64,000 nucleotides of DNA from Hymenolepis diminuta (GCA_900708905.1 CAADRB010000018.1:1635200-1699199), one strand, 5' to 3'; positions 49,632 to 62,119 are shown, numbered from the stretch's first letter. Notes: generated by a model not told the origin, from the letters alone. A program made the numbers and translations.

Positions 49632-52600
49632 TTAAATCTCATCAAGATCAGAAAACGGGAAAAAGAAGTTGAGATCACAGTTGCGTGGACCAGGTTGGAA
49701 GTTAAGCTTGGACAAACAAAGGGCTAATTTGAGGACATTTCGAAGGAGCCACAGAGGCCAAAGTTCCAATAGGGAAGATTGCCCACACCCCAAACTGAAT
49801 GGTTGAAGAACACAGGCAGCTATAGATCTTCCAAGAGAAAGGGGTAAAAAACGAGTTATGCCAAGTGAGGCAGAAGTCTCAATTCGGGATAACCACGCTA
49901 CCCAGTTGACCGCGAAGGCACCAAGTGCAAGGACACGCAAACTAAGGGGACTTGGATAATTTGTCTCCGCGTTTGGCACAGCGGGAATAGGCACGCGATA
50001 GAAGGGCGAGATCGCGTCAACTGGTGTCATCCAAAGAATGCCAGTTAGTCGAGGAGTCGGTCCTTTGTTATGCCGCATTAAGTTAAGTACCGGCGACAAA
50101 GGAGAGAGAGCCTGCACTCACAACAAATAGCCATTTGAAAGTGAAAGTTAATAGTTAAGATGATGAAAGTCTTACTCACCATGGGATCAAGCAGAACAAC
50201 GTTTTCAGCCTCCTTATTCACCTTGCAATATCGACAAATATCTGAAAGAAGACGTGCGGTACTAACCCTCCAGGGAGGAATTTTGATGCCTTCCATGGAA
50301 AGATTGACGGACTGTTGTGGTGCAAATCGTATTGACCACCGCGTTCGTCGGAAAAGCCACATAAATTGCGGATTCAAGTTCATAATGGATGAGTCAATGT
50401 AACTCAGTCCGTAATGGTTACAGTTTATGCATTCGTGCATTACTCTATAGTCTTTGTATTCTTCGTAATAACTTTTCGTTGATTTTGATGAGATCGATAG
50501 GGCGTCGTCATGATTACCATGCCCTAGTTCATTTTCCACTTCTTCATTCTCTTCCACACAAACTTCTTCCTCGTTATCACTTTCTGTGTCTTCTAATTCA
50601 GTTTCCATGTCAAATGTATCCGAAGCAGTCGCATCACCATCACACTCTTCATTCTCTTCCGACTGACTGAGATTGAAAAGGTGTCGAAATCCATCACTGC
50701 CTTGATAGCTCTCATCATCAGCAAAAAGGAAGCATTCGAAATCTGAGCCGCGTCGGTCTCCATCAAAGAACAATCTACCAAATATATCCCTACATCCTAA
50801 ACCATCTTCGAGTGCCCAAGGACAGAAATCTCCTGTTAACCCACGGTCAACATGGGGCTCGGCCAGGTTGAAAAAATCCCCAAGATCCATGGAGGCTTCA
50901 TATTCTCCGCAATCAACGTAGGAGTAATCGAAGTCATTGTTATATACTGGATACCAGCAACAGGAACTGGACGTTTGACAAGAATCCGGATTCGATTGAT
51001 CATCACGTAATTGGTTCCCACAATAGAGATAATGGCGTGAATTACCCAATTCTTCATTGTGGTGGGTATCACATAGAGTTTCTAGAAAATAATAGATGGT
51101 TTTCTTGTATACACCCTTCTTATCAGTGGGGTTCCAGATGACAATGCGTTGGGATGCAGACTCAATAGTTTCATATATTCGCGGATACCTATCATAACTC
51201 TGTTCATCTAACTCTACAGAATAGCGAAATTTAGCACATGATGGTGCCGTCTCAGAAGATGCGATGGAATAATCATCGTTCTCGTCTGTGTTTATTTCCT
51301 GAAAGGGAATACACACCATAGGCATTAGATTTGAACAATCTACTGACTAGCGATAAGCATCCATATGTCTTACCTCAGTCTTAGGGAGTGAAATATGTGG
51401 GGTATCATCATCTTTTATGTCACGTTCGTCATTCTCTGCACACTTCGAAGAAGATAATATTTGCGACTCAGGTTCCTCAGCCCTTTTCTCGTCTTCTTCA
51501 GTTGGCAGACAATTGTTTTCTCTTGCCCATTCGCACCACGCTTCATTTGCTGGATAAACCCATCCGTTAACTTTTAAACCGGCCAACAGGAGTTTTGTTT
51601 TCATCTCTACTTCCGATATATCATCTACGTGTGCATAGTTGTTATTTGCCGAGTCGTAATTCGGATGCTCCATCAGATAAAGCATTGCTTTCACTACATC
51701 AAGCAAACTCCAACATCTAGAAAGCAATATAAAACTCACAGGCGTCTCACAGACCATTATATTCTGCTGGTGATTTGATTGAAACTTGAGTGTTTTTCCT
51801 CTTTAATAGCTCTGTTTAAGTAAGTAAAAGCCTAGGTGAATACTTGAGAAATTGCATATTGCTTCTGGGGTGATTGCTGCGCATTTCACTATATTAATTC
51901 TGTGTATTCTTCTAGAAGATTACATCAACATTGTTAATAGCGGAATTAAATTTATAACAGATTTGTACATCGGCTAAGTCGTTGCCGACGATATTCATTG
52001 GCACATCTTCCTAAAAAGCATGGCCGATCAAATTGGCTTTAAAAGTGGTGAAAAGAAAGGTCGTGGAGTTTGAGTTTTCCCCCTTTTAAAGCATGAGTAT
52101 TGGAAAGTTTTCACATTCTTTAGTAGGCTTTAAACTTAACCTAATTTCTTAGTCTCATCAGTAACATTATTGAATGTACCCTAGTATTAATCATAAGAGA
52201 AACCGAGCTTGAACATGGAGTTGTAAATACACCCGATCTGAAAGTTCCATAAAGCCGACCAACAATAACGGAGGATACAACTTGTTAGATAATTTTTGTG
52301 CCAAATTAATCAAACCTTGGAACTTACGATTGCCATTCATTGAGAAGACTGAGACATATATAACCCATTTTCGCATCGATATTTGGATGGAAAATGGGTG
52401 AATTGAAGGTTACTTTCGGTACCGTTCTTGGATATGTACCTTGACATTGGATCTAAGAATGTTTAAATGAAGTGAAATTAATGTGAGGCTAGTGGTCCTT
52501 TGACTGAAGTTTATCGGGTTTAACAGAGAGAAGGGGAATGAAAGGCCTATCCGATCTCCAACACGAGCTATCTCTTCTCAACATTACTAACCATTTCCAC

Positions 52601-53665
52601 CAGAACCATATAAGCACGTGTGAATATTTCAATAGCTGAAATAGAATAAGGGCCTTAGTTATCTAAATACTCCTCAAACGCATTACCTTGTTTGTATGCG
52701 ACCAGAAGACTTAAATCCACCAATCCTCATTAACACAAGTAACATACTTGTCCTCCAAAGGCACTACTTCGATTTTCGGTAGCTTTTTTCTGTCCAATAG
52801 CGGCTCAACTTTGAGAAAAATAAGTTTCACAACAGTTCACTTAGTGATATTGCATAGCTAGTCACATCTACCTACTCTCTCTCTCTCCCCAACTGTAAGA
52901 AGCAACGAAGGCATCGAGGGGGCATAACTATATTCACTCTATCAATTCTACTACTGAATAACAATCAGGATAACACTGATTGGACACACATTAATTCTTC
53001 CAGCACTTGCGGTGTGTGAAGTGAATTACAAGGCAGAGGACGACTATTGAATGCTAGCCAAAAAAAACAGACGAAAAAAGAAATGATTAGCGATGAGATT
53101 TAGTTAGAAAATTCCAGGAGGTAAAGACTGATACTAGTCAATTTAACTGGAAAGTTTGGCATTTAGAAGAAAGTTGGGGCTGTAAAAGACCTCTGGCTAA
53201 CTCCAATCCACGGACTTCATCACTCCATCTAAAAGTTATCAGTCAGTACAAAACCACTTCTCTGATTTTTAATTCCCTCGGAGAAATGAGCAATTTTAAT
53301 CACCACCACTACACCGCAGAAATTGGAGTTTCACACGGAAATAGAAGTCTGATTTCACCTTCACACTAATCGAAGATAATAAGGCGTCAATTTGGCTTGG
53401 CTAAAGGTAACTTCGATTAGAGACGGATAATAGTGTCCAGTGCACTCTTTGGCATATATCAATGATAAGTAAATTTTAACTTTAAACCTACCGTCATTGT
53501 GAAGACAGCGTGTGCGTTGTACCCCGTCTTTGGTTTCAGAGCCACCCTGACCGTCATCTCATCAATTCCAATGATTTCGGCTTGACCATCGGTTGAAGTC
53601 TCAATGGTCTTGTGAAGCTGTTGCAGATCTTTGTAAAATGTCCTCTGTGTTCCTGGTAGCGACAT
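49632..53665 (-). CDS. Divergent ubiquitin-conjugating (E2/UBC-fold) protein with long acidic extension
   Basis: E2 enzymes carry ubiquitin or a ubiquitin-like protein as a thioester on a cysteine. Five minus-strand exons (53665-53492, 52452-52328, 51716-51374, 51298-50180, 50111-49632) join in phase to about 746 aa. Residues 1 to about 135 form a UBC fold: helix 1 (RTFYKDLQQLHKTI), the strand region ending VFTMTIQCQGTYPRTVPKVTF, the catalytic block FHPNIDAKMGYICLSLL with HPN at 80-82 and candidate catalytic Cys91, and helix region WSLLDVVKAMLYLMEHPNYD. The spacing from HPN to Cys is one residue longer than in UBE2D. The remaining 600 residues are unusual: a long Asp/Glu/Ser/Tyr-rich low-complexity segment with scattered cysteines, then a Leu-rich C-terminus (LSLRVLALGAFAVNWVAW, LWPLWLLRNVLKLALCL) that could contact membrane. 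I cannot assign it to a named E2 subfamily. An in-frame ATG at 53710 is an alternative start, but a TTACAATTACCAG acceptor just before 53665 suggests a 5' UTR intron. Confidence 0.8.
52453..53491 (-). other. Intron 1 of the E2-like gene
   Basis: About 1 kb with donor ACG|GTAGGT and acceptor ATTCTTAG|AT. The exon junction falls inside the UBC beta-sheet and restores perfect alignment with the family. The other introns are 611 nt, 75 nt and 68 nt. No repeat was recognised in it. Confidence 0.7.
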
Positions 53666-53913
53666 TGTCTTTCTGGTAATTGTAAAATAACATTGAGGCG
53701 GTTCGCTCAATAGGCATTCAAAGTTATCAAATGAGTTAACAATAGGTGGTTAAGAAAGGAATGATACATATTGATATAAAATGAGCCCTAGCATACCTGA
53801 AAGTCGATAATCCGCAATAATGCTAATGCATATGCTACCACGCCTTTTTAAGACTGCCAAAGCACGCATTCCGCAAACAATCACACGCCTCAAACTTGAT
53901 TTCAAGGTCAGTC

Positions 53914-54144
53914 TTACCCAATCAGCGTACAATGACGATCAGACGTAATATTATGCAACTTGCGTGCACTTTTATTGGTCTCTTGTTGTAGCCTATCAAG
54001 AAGAGCGGATTTGTATTGGTTGCAATTATGTGGCGTCTTTCTAATCACACGAACAAATTTGTTGATCAAGGAATCTTCGTTGAGGCTTAAGGCAAAATAC
54101 AAGAGTGCGCCTGCTTTAATTAAGCTTAGTAATACTAATTCCAT
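53914..54144 (-). CDS. Small hydrophobic N-terminal ORF, possibly first exon of a membrane protein
   Basis: The minus-strand frame starts MELVLLSLIKAGALLYFALS and continues NEDSLINKF, then a polar stretch ending HCTLIG. A consensus donor GTAAGA follows at 53917. The N-terminus resembles the first membrane segment of small Yos1/IER3IP1-type secretory-pathway proteins (L-x-S-L-x-x-A-x-L then E-x-x-[FL]-[IL]-x-K), but the expected second membrane segment was not found. A possible further exon lies at about 53904-53811, after a very short putative intron. It could equally be a decayed copy or a chance ORF. It lies about 250 bp upstream of the E2-like gene on the same strand. Confidence 0.3.
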   Translation of the reverse strand: MELVLLSLIKAGALLYFALSLNEDSLINKFVRVIRKTPHNCNQYKSALLDRLQQETNKSARKLHNITSDRHCTLIG

Positions 54145-57069
54145 CGGAGAGTAAAGACAGGTATGACGTGAAAGAACGTTAACAGAAACCGTTCATATTA
54201 CGCATGCCTCCACGTGCGAATGAAGTCTCCTCACTGTTGAATAGCCTGTAAACCAGGTAGTTAAAAAACCCATTTCATGATCTTAATAAGGTGACGGAAG
54301 CCTTAGTTGAGTTGAAGTCTTTCTGCCTTCTCCCATCTGGGTCTAACCATCGGCACTCGCTTTTGTGTCATTTGCTTTCTTAGTTTGGATAATAGAAGAT
54401 GGAACTCAGATTCATCAACACTTGTCTATATTTATTGAAAATCAATTAGAAAGAAATGCTATGAGAACTTAGCGATTGACACTAACTTTGCCATTAAACA
54501 TCGTTCATTCTAGAGATTGCATAAATACAAAAAGGAGAATTATTTGAGGATTTCAGTACAACGATAAACCAGTTGGGCGCGTAGATTAGATAATATTTGT
54601 TAAGGATTACTGAGCTTTATCCCGCGACGCCCTAGTATGCACAGAAATATCTGTGGAAAGGGGTCTCTATAGTTACACTTCAATGAATTCCAGTAAGTAG
54701 TAAGCCGATTTGTAGGCAGCAGCTCATTTGATGCCTACACTCCCCGCCTTGTCAACTATGTAGGTCAGGGTGAAGGCTCTCTTCTTTTTCTCCATGTGTG
54801 AACGCGTCTCCGTGAGCAGTGCATAAATCTTTTAAAGGACATTCATCTAGTCGCCAAGTCTCTACTGGGCACTGTTAATACACGTTTTTCCTCTCAATCC
54901 CAGCTTGTTCTCTCATTCTTAGTTCAGAGCCTACTATCTAAAACGGGAATAAGTGCTGGAATAGTAGAATTGTTTTAGGAACAGGACGAAAATGAGCTTA
55001 GAGTTATTCCCTGGCAATGAGCTTTCTAAAAGCTAATGGGATACAAAAATCCTTCTCAAGGCAGAGGACTAAGAGTTGAGTCGAAAACAACAAGAAATGA
55101 AAAGAGTGAAGTTGGAGGAATTATAGGAAGTTGGAAGTGGGAGTGGGGAACAAGTGCGAGTGCAGTGGAAGTGGGAACAGGTTGTTAATAAAGAGGTCAC
55201 ATTACGATACGCTGAATTGTGTTAATTGCTTTGCAGACATTGTCAGTCTAACAAGCACTAAAAATCACCATCTAACGATTAGGGTAGATTAATTTTAGTT
55301 ACACCCATTGTTGACTAAGATTAACCAGTGCGTTCAGCCTTCCACGTCACTTCTAAAAAGAACTGAATCCTATCACTTGTCTCTTAACCGGGAATCTAGT
55401 TTTCGCTTCCCATAATTCTAATAAATACATTACCACATTGTGCATCTATTTCAGTACACCAGAAATTCTGACTTACATTTCGATTAGAGAAAGACATCAA
55501 ACTAAATGTCAGAAAATGACACATAACACGTAACGTAACTTATGTGTCTAACTCTGGGTGCACTCGAAGTAAAAATATTAGAAACTCAATGCAATTTATT
55601 TTAAGTAACGGTTCTTAAATATCTTTCCAATTAAGTAGAAATAATGCCGTTATATTTCGTCTTTGTTGGAAACATGAATCCACGATTATTCCCTAATTAA
55701 AGTGATGTTCAGCTGCTGAGTTTCCAGAAGGAAGGATTTTCGGCATTTACCACATAAGCAGGATCTTCTTTCTTCTGCACTATGACGCTAAATGCATGTA
55801 GTGTAAAATGGATCGAACCAGACAATTAGTCCTATCTCTGGTCACATTCTCATATTCCGGTATACTCGATAAGGAGGTTTCTTCGACGATACGAAATTCA
55901 GTCAAAAGATTATAAATCGTCTCCTCCCGTGATTAGTTATGATGGCAAAAACAGTAGATGAAATTTCCACTTATTCATATTTTCCTTTAAATGTTATTCG
56001 TGATTATGAACATTGGCGCAACTGAAGAACCGTCGTCCTGTTGGATTTGACGATGTTCATTTGCTGAGATTCAAGGTGGGGAGGTTTTAAGTATTCAGCT
56101 CATGAATTCGCTTTTCATTAAGTCATCTGGTGTACGTGATGTTGAACGTAAGTGAAATAAATAGGATCGAATCAGACAGTCATTCATATCATCAGCGTGA
56201 AAAATTCGGTCATATTATAGAATTCGTAGGTTCAAATATTGGCGGTGGAGCATTGAAATAGAAAATATGTTGGAATCGGCCACTGCCAGAAGCTCTATTA
56301 AGTTCTTCTTCTCCGCCACGCTGAATCCCTATCGCTAAAGTCCAATGAGATTATCATTGAGCAATTTTGTAAAATCTATCCAGATTTCAATTTGATGATG
56401 TAATTTTAATTTGAAGATTCGGTAACTTGGAGGGAAGTAAACACTATTTCCGTTTATAGAGATGTTCCATGCCTTTGTCAACTTTTCAACATAGAACATT
56501 CGTCGACGCACAACGGGTTGCCTAAATTCTGTTACCTTTTGACTCTACGGTACTTAATTCGAATAGGGATAGATTTTAAGGTGAATAATAACCAAAACTA
56601 ACTCTTCAAGAAAAACGCTTACTTCTAACTCCAATCCCAGAAGGACTGAGCACTGAATTCACAATACCATCCATTTTCGTTATAACGTTAATTATGCCCT
56701 CATGAGTGCATCATCAACAGCCCGTTCTTCCATCTGATTGGCTCACCTTCATTCGGCAGCATGACAGTTGGTGACTCGATAATTCCGTATTGGCATGTAC
56801 ACAGGATGGGGCTTTTCAATTACTAACTCCTTTTGCCAACTAATGTAACTATTGCTAAAGTGCCCTTTCTTTGTCAATGGCTTAATACACCAGGAAATAT
56901 CGGTAATATCACCTGAGATGTATTGCATATCTAAATATGCAATTTTATTAAGCATTTTAATTTAATTCAATAGATTTCGCCTTCGTTTTTAATGAAGTTG
57001 GGGCTATATATCACGGCTATTTTGCCTATTTTTTTTGCTATTTTTCATACGCAATTTCCAAGGAGCATC
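54145..57069. other. Intergenic, nothing firmly recognised
   Basis: Mixed AT-rich sequence with a purine-rich patch (about 55090-55185). A short minus-strand frame near 54830-54725 (HMEKKKRAFTLTYIVDKAG) reads like an exon after a plausible acceptor, but I could not place it in a family. A 68-codon minus-strand ORF at 56749-56955 has no recognised features. Confidence 0.45.
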
Positions 57070-57559
57070 TTCGTATGAGTTGCCTGCATCTTCTAAATGC
57101 CGTGACCACTAGCATCATGCTAAACTCGACCGTTCATGCTAAACTGGCTTCCGCCAATAAAAGTTGGACTACTATGTTAAGGAGCATAAGACCCTCCTTG
57201 GATCCTTGTCCGAGGCCCCTCTCCACAGAAAGTACTTCACTTGAGTCTTTTATTTGGCTTCTGGGACATCAAGGAGTTGACCAATAGAGTTGACAAATGG
57301 AGTTGGCCAATGGAGTTGACTATATTCCAGAGGAGCCCTAGCTCACACAGTCTTGTTAAAATTCAAGGAATGGGTAGTGAATCGAATACTCTTTTAAGTC
57401 AACAAAAATAAGTACTATTCCACAATGCCAATTGATAGCTTCCTGAACTGCTGTTCTTATCACAAGGATCGCCCGTTCTGTGGACAGTTCAGTACGAACT
57501 CTATGTTTCGTATTTGTAAAATGCTCACTTATATGCGGATTGAGTCTTCCACAGGTCAT
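57070..57559 (-). mobile_element. Non-LTR retrotransposon reverse-transcriptase relic
   Basis: On the minus strand, AILVIRTAVQEAINWHCGIV is followed by LIFVDLKE and SIHYP. This matches the first aspartate block of LINE-type reverse transcriptases, where F-x-D-L-K-x-A-F-D-S-x-H is expected; here the AFD part is lost by a small deletion. About 80-130 nt further on, RGLGQGSKEGLMLLNIVV corresponds to the next conserved block, where the intact family has G-x-R-Q-G-C-x-x-S-P-L-L-F-N. Stops between the blocks and mutated key residues show that the fragment is dead. The subfamily (CR1-like or RTE-like) cannot be decided by eye. Confidence 0.6.
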
Positions 57560-57716
57560 GGATGCAAAGTAGTTGAATGGAATATTTTATTAAGAAGTAG
57601 TTATACATAACAATTCCACATGACATTTTGATGGTATTTTTGTTGAGCAACCAACTAACAACTACCGTGGACCACTTTCAACCTACTGCTTGTAGGCTTT
57701 AAATCTAAAAGATAAG

Positions 57717-58012
57717 TGTTAGAAGAAATGAACATTATTTTCCTCCTATTCCCAATATTTCTTCTATGAATAAAAGTGTAATTTGTTTCTCCACTTCCCC
57801 ACTGATAAATGACATTTAATAATTATACTTATTTGTTTAAGCCGATACTGATGGAGAGGGAGTTTCGTTAATACATTCGTGTTGACTATAACGTGTCTTG
57901 TGATCTGCCGTGGGTTATTAGCTTCAGTGTTAAGTTGCTATATTACCGAGTTTTCTAGATTGTTGGCTCTGCGAGATTACCACTAGAACTCTTAGTTGGT
58001 TACGTTAAAGCA
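57717..58012. mobile_element. 296-bp solo LTR, copy 2, with 5-bp target duplication ATAAG
   Basis: Same element as at 33748-34043, in the same orientation. It begins TGTTAGAAG, ends AAAGCA, and is flanked by ATAAG on both sides (57712-57716 and 58013-58017). It differs from copy 1 by a C/T change about 60 nt in and a GT/AA change just before the end. The different target duplications show two independent insertions of the same family, so this is not a copied block. Confidence 0.85.
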
Positions 58013-58017
58013 ATAAG

Positions 58018-59099
58018 TTTATAGAATTTTGTCAGAGATGGTCCATTTTAAGCTGGATCCGACTCATGATGAAGGATTGTTTGTTCAGGGAGAAGAGATA
58101 CACAACATGTATATATGATAATGTAATTGTGAGCAAGGAGATCGGCGTTAATGAGTGTCATTGAATAGACAGGTATAAGAAGACCTTAACTTACAATTAA
58201 AACTTGACATTCGTTTGCTTTGTTGTTTAGGGAAAGAAATTTTCTTTTAGGTCTTTATGAGAGATAAAGCACGAAAAATCATTTATTTTGTTGCCAATCA
58301 TTGTGCAGTTCCCTTTTGATCCGTAAGATATTTATGAATTCGTCCGATAACCTGTAAAATCTCGCAAAACGGCATTCGAGATCTTTTATTTCATGATATA
58401 TCCGGGCATTAGCGCTAGTAAGAGCTTTTTATTTAAAATATTATGAGTGTTGTTTCGCGTAAGTGAACATTTCTAGTTAATGATATTGCGGAACAATGCT
58501 CATATCCTAAATGCTTTATTTTTTCATTTGGTGACTAAACAAACTGCTTATATGCAAATCTGATTTCTGTTCTCATGCACACTCATGGTTCGACGGAGGA
58601 TATTATGAAGGAGTCAAGAACAAGATTCCACAAGACATTTTGTTGTCAAATCGCAGCCGTTGGAAACTAACAGATTGTGGATTTTAGATCTTATTGAGTT
58701 AGAATAGAGAGTTTTGCTACGAGGCATAGACATTAATTAGGTGATGGTTACTAGGGCGGTCACATAGACATGGTGCAGATTCACTAGCATTAGGTATTAA
58801 AATATTACCAAAATGTGTAATCTGTGCACTTCGTCCATTTTAGGCAACGAGATCTTCGTCTATGTCTGTCCTAGAGGTAAGGGATGAAAGTCGCTCATTA
58901 ACTAATAATCATTTGCCATTGCGTTTCAGCGTTTAAGCTATTTGTCGAGTTTTACTCAAAATCGAAGTACTGAGCGTTAAAATTCGTGGCGCAACCACTT
59001 TCAGGGTTTAAGTTGGAGTCCTAATCATCCTCTCCCTTCTTCTCTCATCCATCAGTCAAAAAATTCCCCAATAAACTTCTTCCTTATTTTCATCTACTT
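58018..59099. other. Intergenic, no gene recognised
   Basis: AT-rich sequence between the solo LTR and the ORF island at 59.1 kb. No coding frame, RNA gene or repeat was identified. Confidence 0.45.
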
Positions 59100-59928
59100 C
59101 TAGTTGTTTCTATAGTTTTCGACGCAGACGACGGCATTCTCCGATGATGTGGCCCTTCGTATAGTGATCACACCACATCTTGCAGTACCATGAGGCCTGG
59201 TATGTCTTCTCGAAATGACAATGGAGTCATTAATTACATTTTCTTGACAAGCGAAAGGGTCAAGTAGCATAATCGGAACTTTGACTTGGAATTTAAAGTT
59301 CTCCCGCATTTGTCTAATCACTCATGGTCCGTAGCAGGCAGCTCGTCCAAGGTTCTGCGAGATGTAATTCCGAAAAATAAAAAGACTCGAGGTCAAGAGG
59401 TCTTGTCGTTCAAACGGAGAGGATCCGAAAATACCGATCATCTATCGACTGAGGTGATCCACACCCCATCCGACCATTATCCGACGAATATCGGAAGCAG
59501 TCACTCCCAGGATGCCGATTTTGTGGAGAATGTCGTTATCATCGAAACTGGCTTATCGAAGACGTCATCGTCAGAATTGCAACGGAAAATGTCTTCTACC
59601 GAGAGTCTTCTACGAGCAGTTCAACGAGGCGGAATCCGAATAATAAGAGAGCGTTAACTCGGACCAGGAGGATTTGGTCTGTTGAATTGTGAAAGACATC
59701 ATTCTTTAAACAGTCTTGATGATATTAATTTTTTGTTCTATATCTTACAGCTCTTCCACTCCCGAACAGCTGGTGACCCCCCGATGTAGAGCAATGACAC
59801 GTAAAAGAACGATCAAGATATTACCCCCCATGTACTACCAGAACTCAATGACATTTCTCTCGTCTCTTTGTAGATCTGGCGACAAAGACGGACTGGTAAT
59901 CAAGTCTACGAACGGACGTGCTAAATAG
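59100..59928. other. Unassigned ORF island with higher GC, possible mobile-element remnant
   Basis: The stretch is less AT-rich than its flanks. The plus strand has a 123-codon frame (59286-59657) rich in Ser, Thr and charged residues, and a 70-codon frame (59716-59928). On the minus strand, about 59200-59110 reads ASWYCKMWCDHYTKGHIIGE followed by a Cys and an Arg-rich run before a stop. That Cys/His spacing resembles a zinc knuckle such as those in gag proteins. Strand and identity are unresolved. It may be a fragment of a retroelement or of a lost gene. Confidence 0.35.
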
Positions 59929-60483
59929 GAGAAAATAATATTTTCCCCAAACAAGTCTCATATGTTTTACAATTTAAGAGATCTTAAGGTGTGGAAAATA
60001 AATATCGGACACTAGACAACCTCATGACCGACCAAAGAGTTTGTCTTGGATCCCCAAGATGGATGCCTCATATTTCGATGGGAGATGCTATAGTTAGCAG
60101 GTGTCTATTAACATCTGGCGATTAGGAGTGATTGACTGGCGATAAGATCTCCACTATAGTGTCCACAGTTGGTCCCGCTGTGTGATTGCTTGTTTGTACA
60201 TAGATACCTAAACAGATGCCGATCATCACCCCGAGACACCGACAACGAGACACGACTGACGTCTAGCAAAAAAATGTTTTCTATACAAACCTTATTTACT
60301 AACTAACAAACTAGGGTGTCTAGTCTGCCACCTCCGAACTGATCTGACCACATGAGTGACTTGACTTATTCCATTTATTCGATCGATGTGACTCTAACGT
60401 TATTGCACTAACAGAATATCTACGGAGTTGGCAGGAAGATATGTTTGCTGCTCTCTCTGCAAAAAATTAAGGCTCGTGTCTCA

Positions 60484-60694
60484 TGCACGTCGGTGGCGGA
60501 TTGATTACCCTGCATGTCTGCCGTATTAGAGGTCACGGATTCGAGTCCCGTCAGTGCACACTCAGTAAGCGCACCGCATCGGTTAAAGGTGACTAATGAA
60601 GAGGAGGCATAATTCAAGTCCCTTTCCAGAAGGGCTCCACGATACCGCTCTCTACCTAAGATGGGCTTCGGAAAATGCTTTCCTAAATGGAATT
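60484..60694 (+). repeat. tRNA-derived SINE-like element, copy in duplication 2
   Basis: Matches the element at 45230-45440 with no difference seen, as part of the duplicated block. It is therefore not an independent insertion. Confidence 0.6.
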
Positions 60695-61176
60695 AGGAAT
60701 TACTACTATTCTTTCATGATTAAGTGAGTAGTGATTAGCTTTAGTGGCACCAATTTGTGAAACGATAATTAATTAACCATATCAACATAACTAGAACTTT
60801 TATGGCTGGTGAAGCAGATGCCTAAGCTCTGGAGCTCAAATCAGATTGAACAATTGACCTTTCCCTGCCATAATTGTGGTTATGTTGAAATGTATATATT
60901 TTTTGATATTTTGGTAGTAAGAAAAGTTATTTTAAATATCCAACTGGGGGAAGTGATAAAGCTGTGGAACACCGAAAGGCATCGAATTTTGCCATCGTTC
61001 TGAATTAGTACACTGATTTCAGAAATTATACCCGCCAAGTAAACTATTTATATCAACAATCTATTTAAAAGAATAAGTTAAGATGGTAAAAGATGATATT
61101 TTGAAAGCATAAATTGATTTACTTTGGCAGTTGTTTATTCGTATCAAATTGCACTTATTTATTTATACACACGAAT

Positions 61177-62119
61177 ATGAAAGCTAATGCTCATTTTGAT
61201 AACTATTTGTCAACTATATTAAGCGTTGTAATACTCGAATTGCAATACGTATTCTGCCAATACAATGGAGAATTACCCAATTTCGTTCTCGATAGTAGGG
61301 GTGGAATGTGAGTTTTAACGCTTTAATCTCATTTATATACTAGTACCAAATTCTTGAAATTCAAAATATTCGCTAGTGTCAATGATTTGACATTAATAAA
61401 AATACCCACTTACCTTCAAAACACCGTTACGAAACCCGAAAATATACGTGGGTAAATTTCATTATCTCGATTAAATAAGATAGTTTCCTACTCTGTATGC
61501 ACTTCAAGTCTTGGTACACAGGCATACATAATTTGTCCTGAGACTCCTACCGCCAGCGGAGATAATATTACACAAAATTTTTGCTGTGGTCCATCAGGAA
61601 GTCAATATTGCTGTACCGAGAATGGGTTCAGGTAAGCCGAATTTGTTTTGTGCATTATTTTCTTTTCAACCCGATTAAGAATCGGCTCATTATTCATAGA
61701 CATGGAATACAAGTTATAAGGTAAGAAGTTCATAGACAGGCATATGGAATTCAAGGCATTCTCTTGAATTTTCGCCCTCGATATTACTTGGATGTTCCCT
61801 TATGACCCTGTTTGCAATGATAGTCATAGTTCTACTGGTATATGCAAAATTTCATGCAAAGAAATATCAACAAGCACCAGTGACTGTCGTCTATCCTGAG
61901 AGTGTAAGTTCTTTACAAAATGTTACCTTCAATTTCGTATACAATATTAGATTATTTATGATTATCTCCCGTTTCTAGAAGGGATATGGAGTACGGAGTG
62001 ACACGATGAGATCGAAACACAGTTCTTCGGGTCCACCGTCCGGTCATCTAATTTCCGTGGATTCTGGGCGTTTCAGTTCGCATCAGATGCATGTGCATTA
62101 CACTGGAAGTGCTGTATAA
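61177..62119 (+). CDS. Shisa/CYYR1-like cysteine-rich single-pass membrane protein, copy 2
   Basis: Exons 61177-61307, 61509-61631, 61756-61903 and 61979-62119 correspond base for base to copy 1 at an offset of 15,254. The predicted 180-aa protein is the same: signal peptide, five-cysteine ectodomain, one membrane helix and a Ser-rich tail. If both copies are real they form a recent paralogue pair on either side of the E2-like gene. If the duplication is an assembly artefact, only one gene exists. AATAAA signals follow at 62241-62255. Confidence 0.7.

Noticed and set aside
54725..54835. Minus-strand frame KIYALLTETRSHMEKKKRAF after a plausible acceptor
   Set aside because: It reads like an exon, but no partner exon or family could be identified, so it is mentioned only in the intergenic note.
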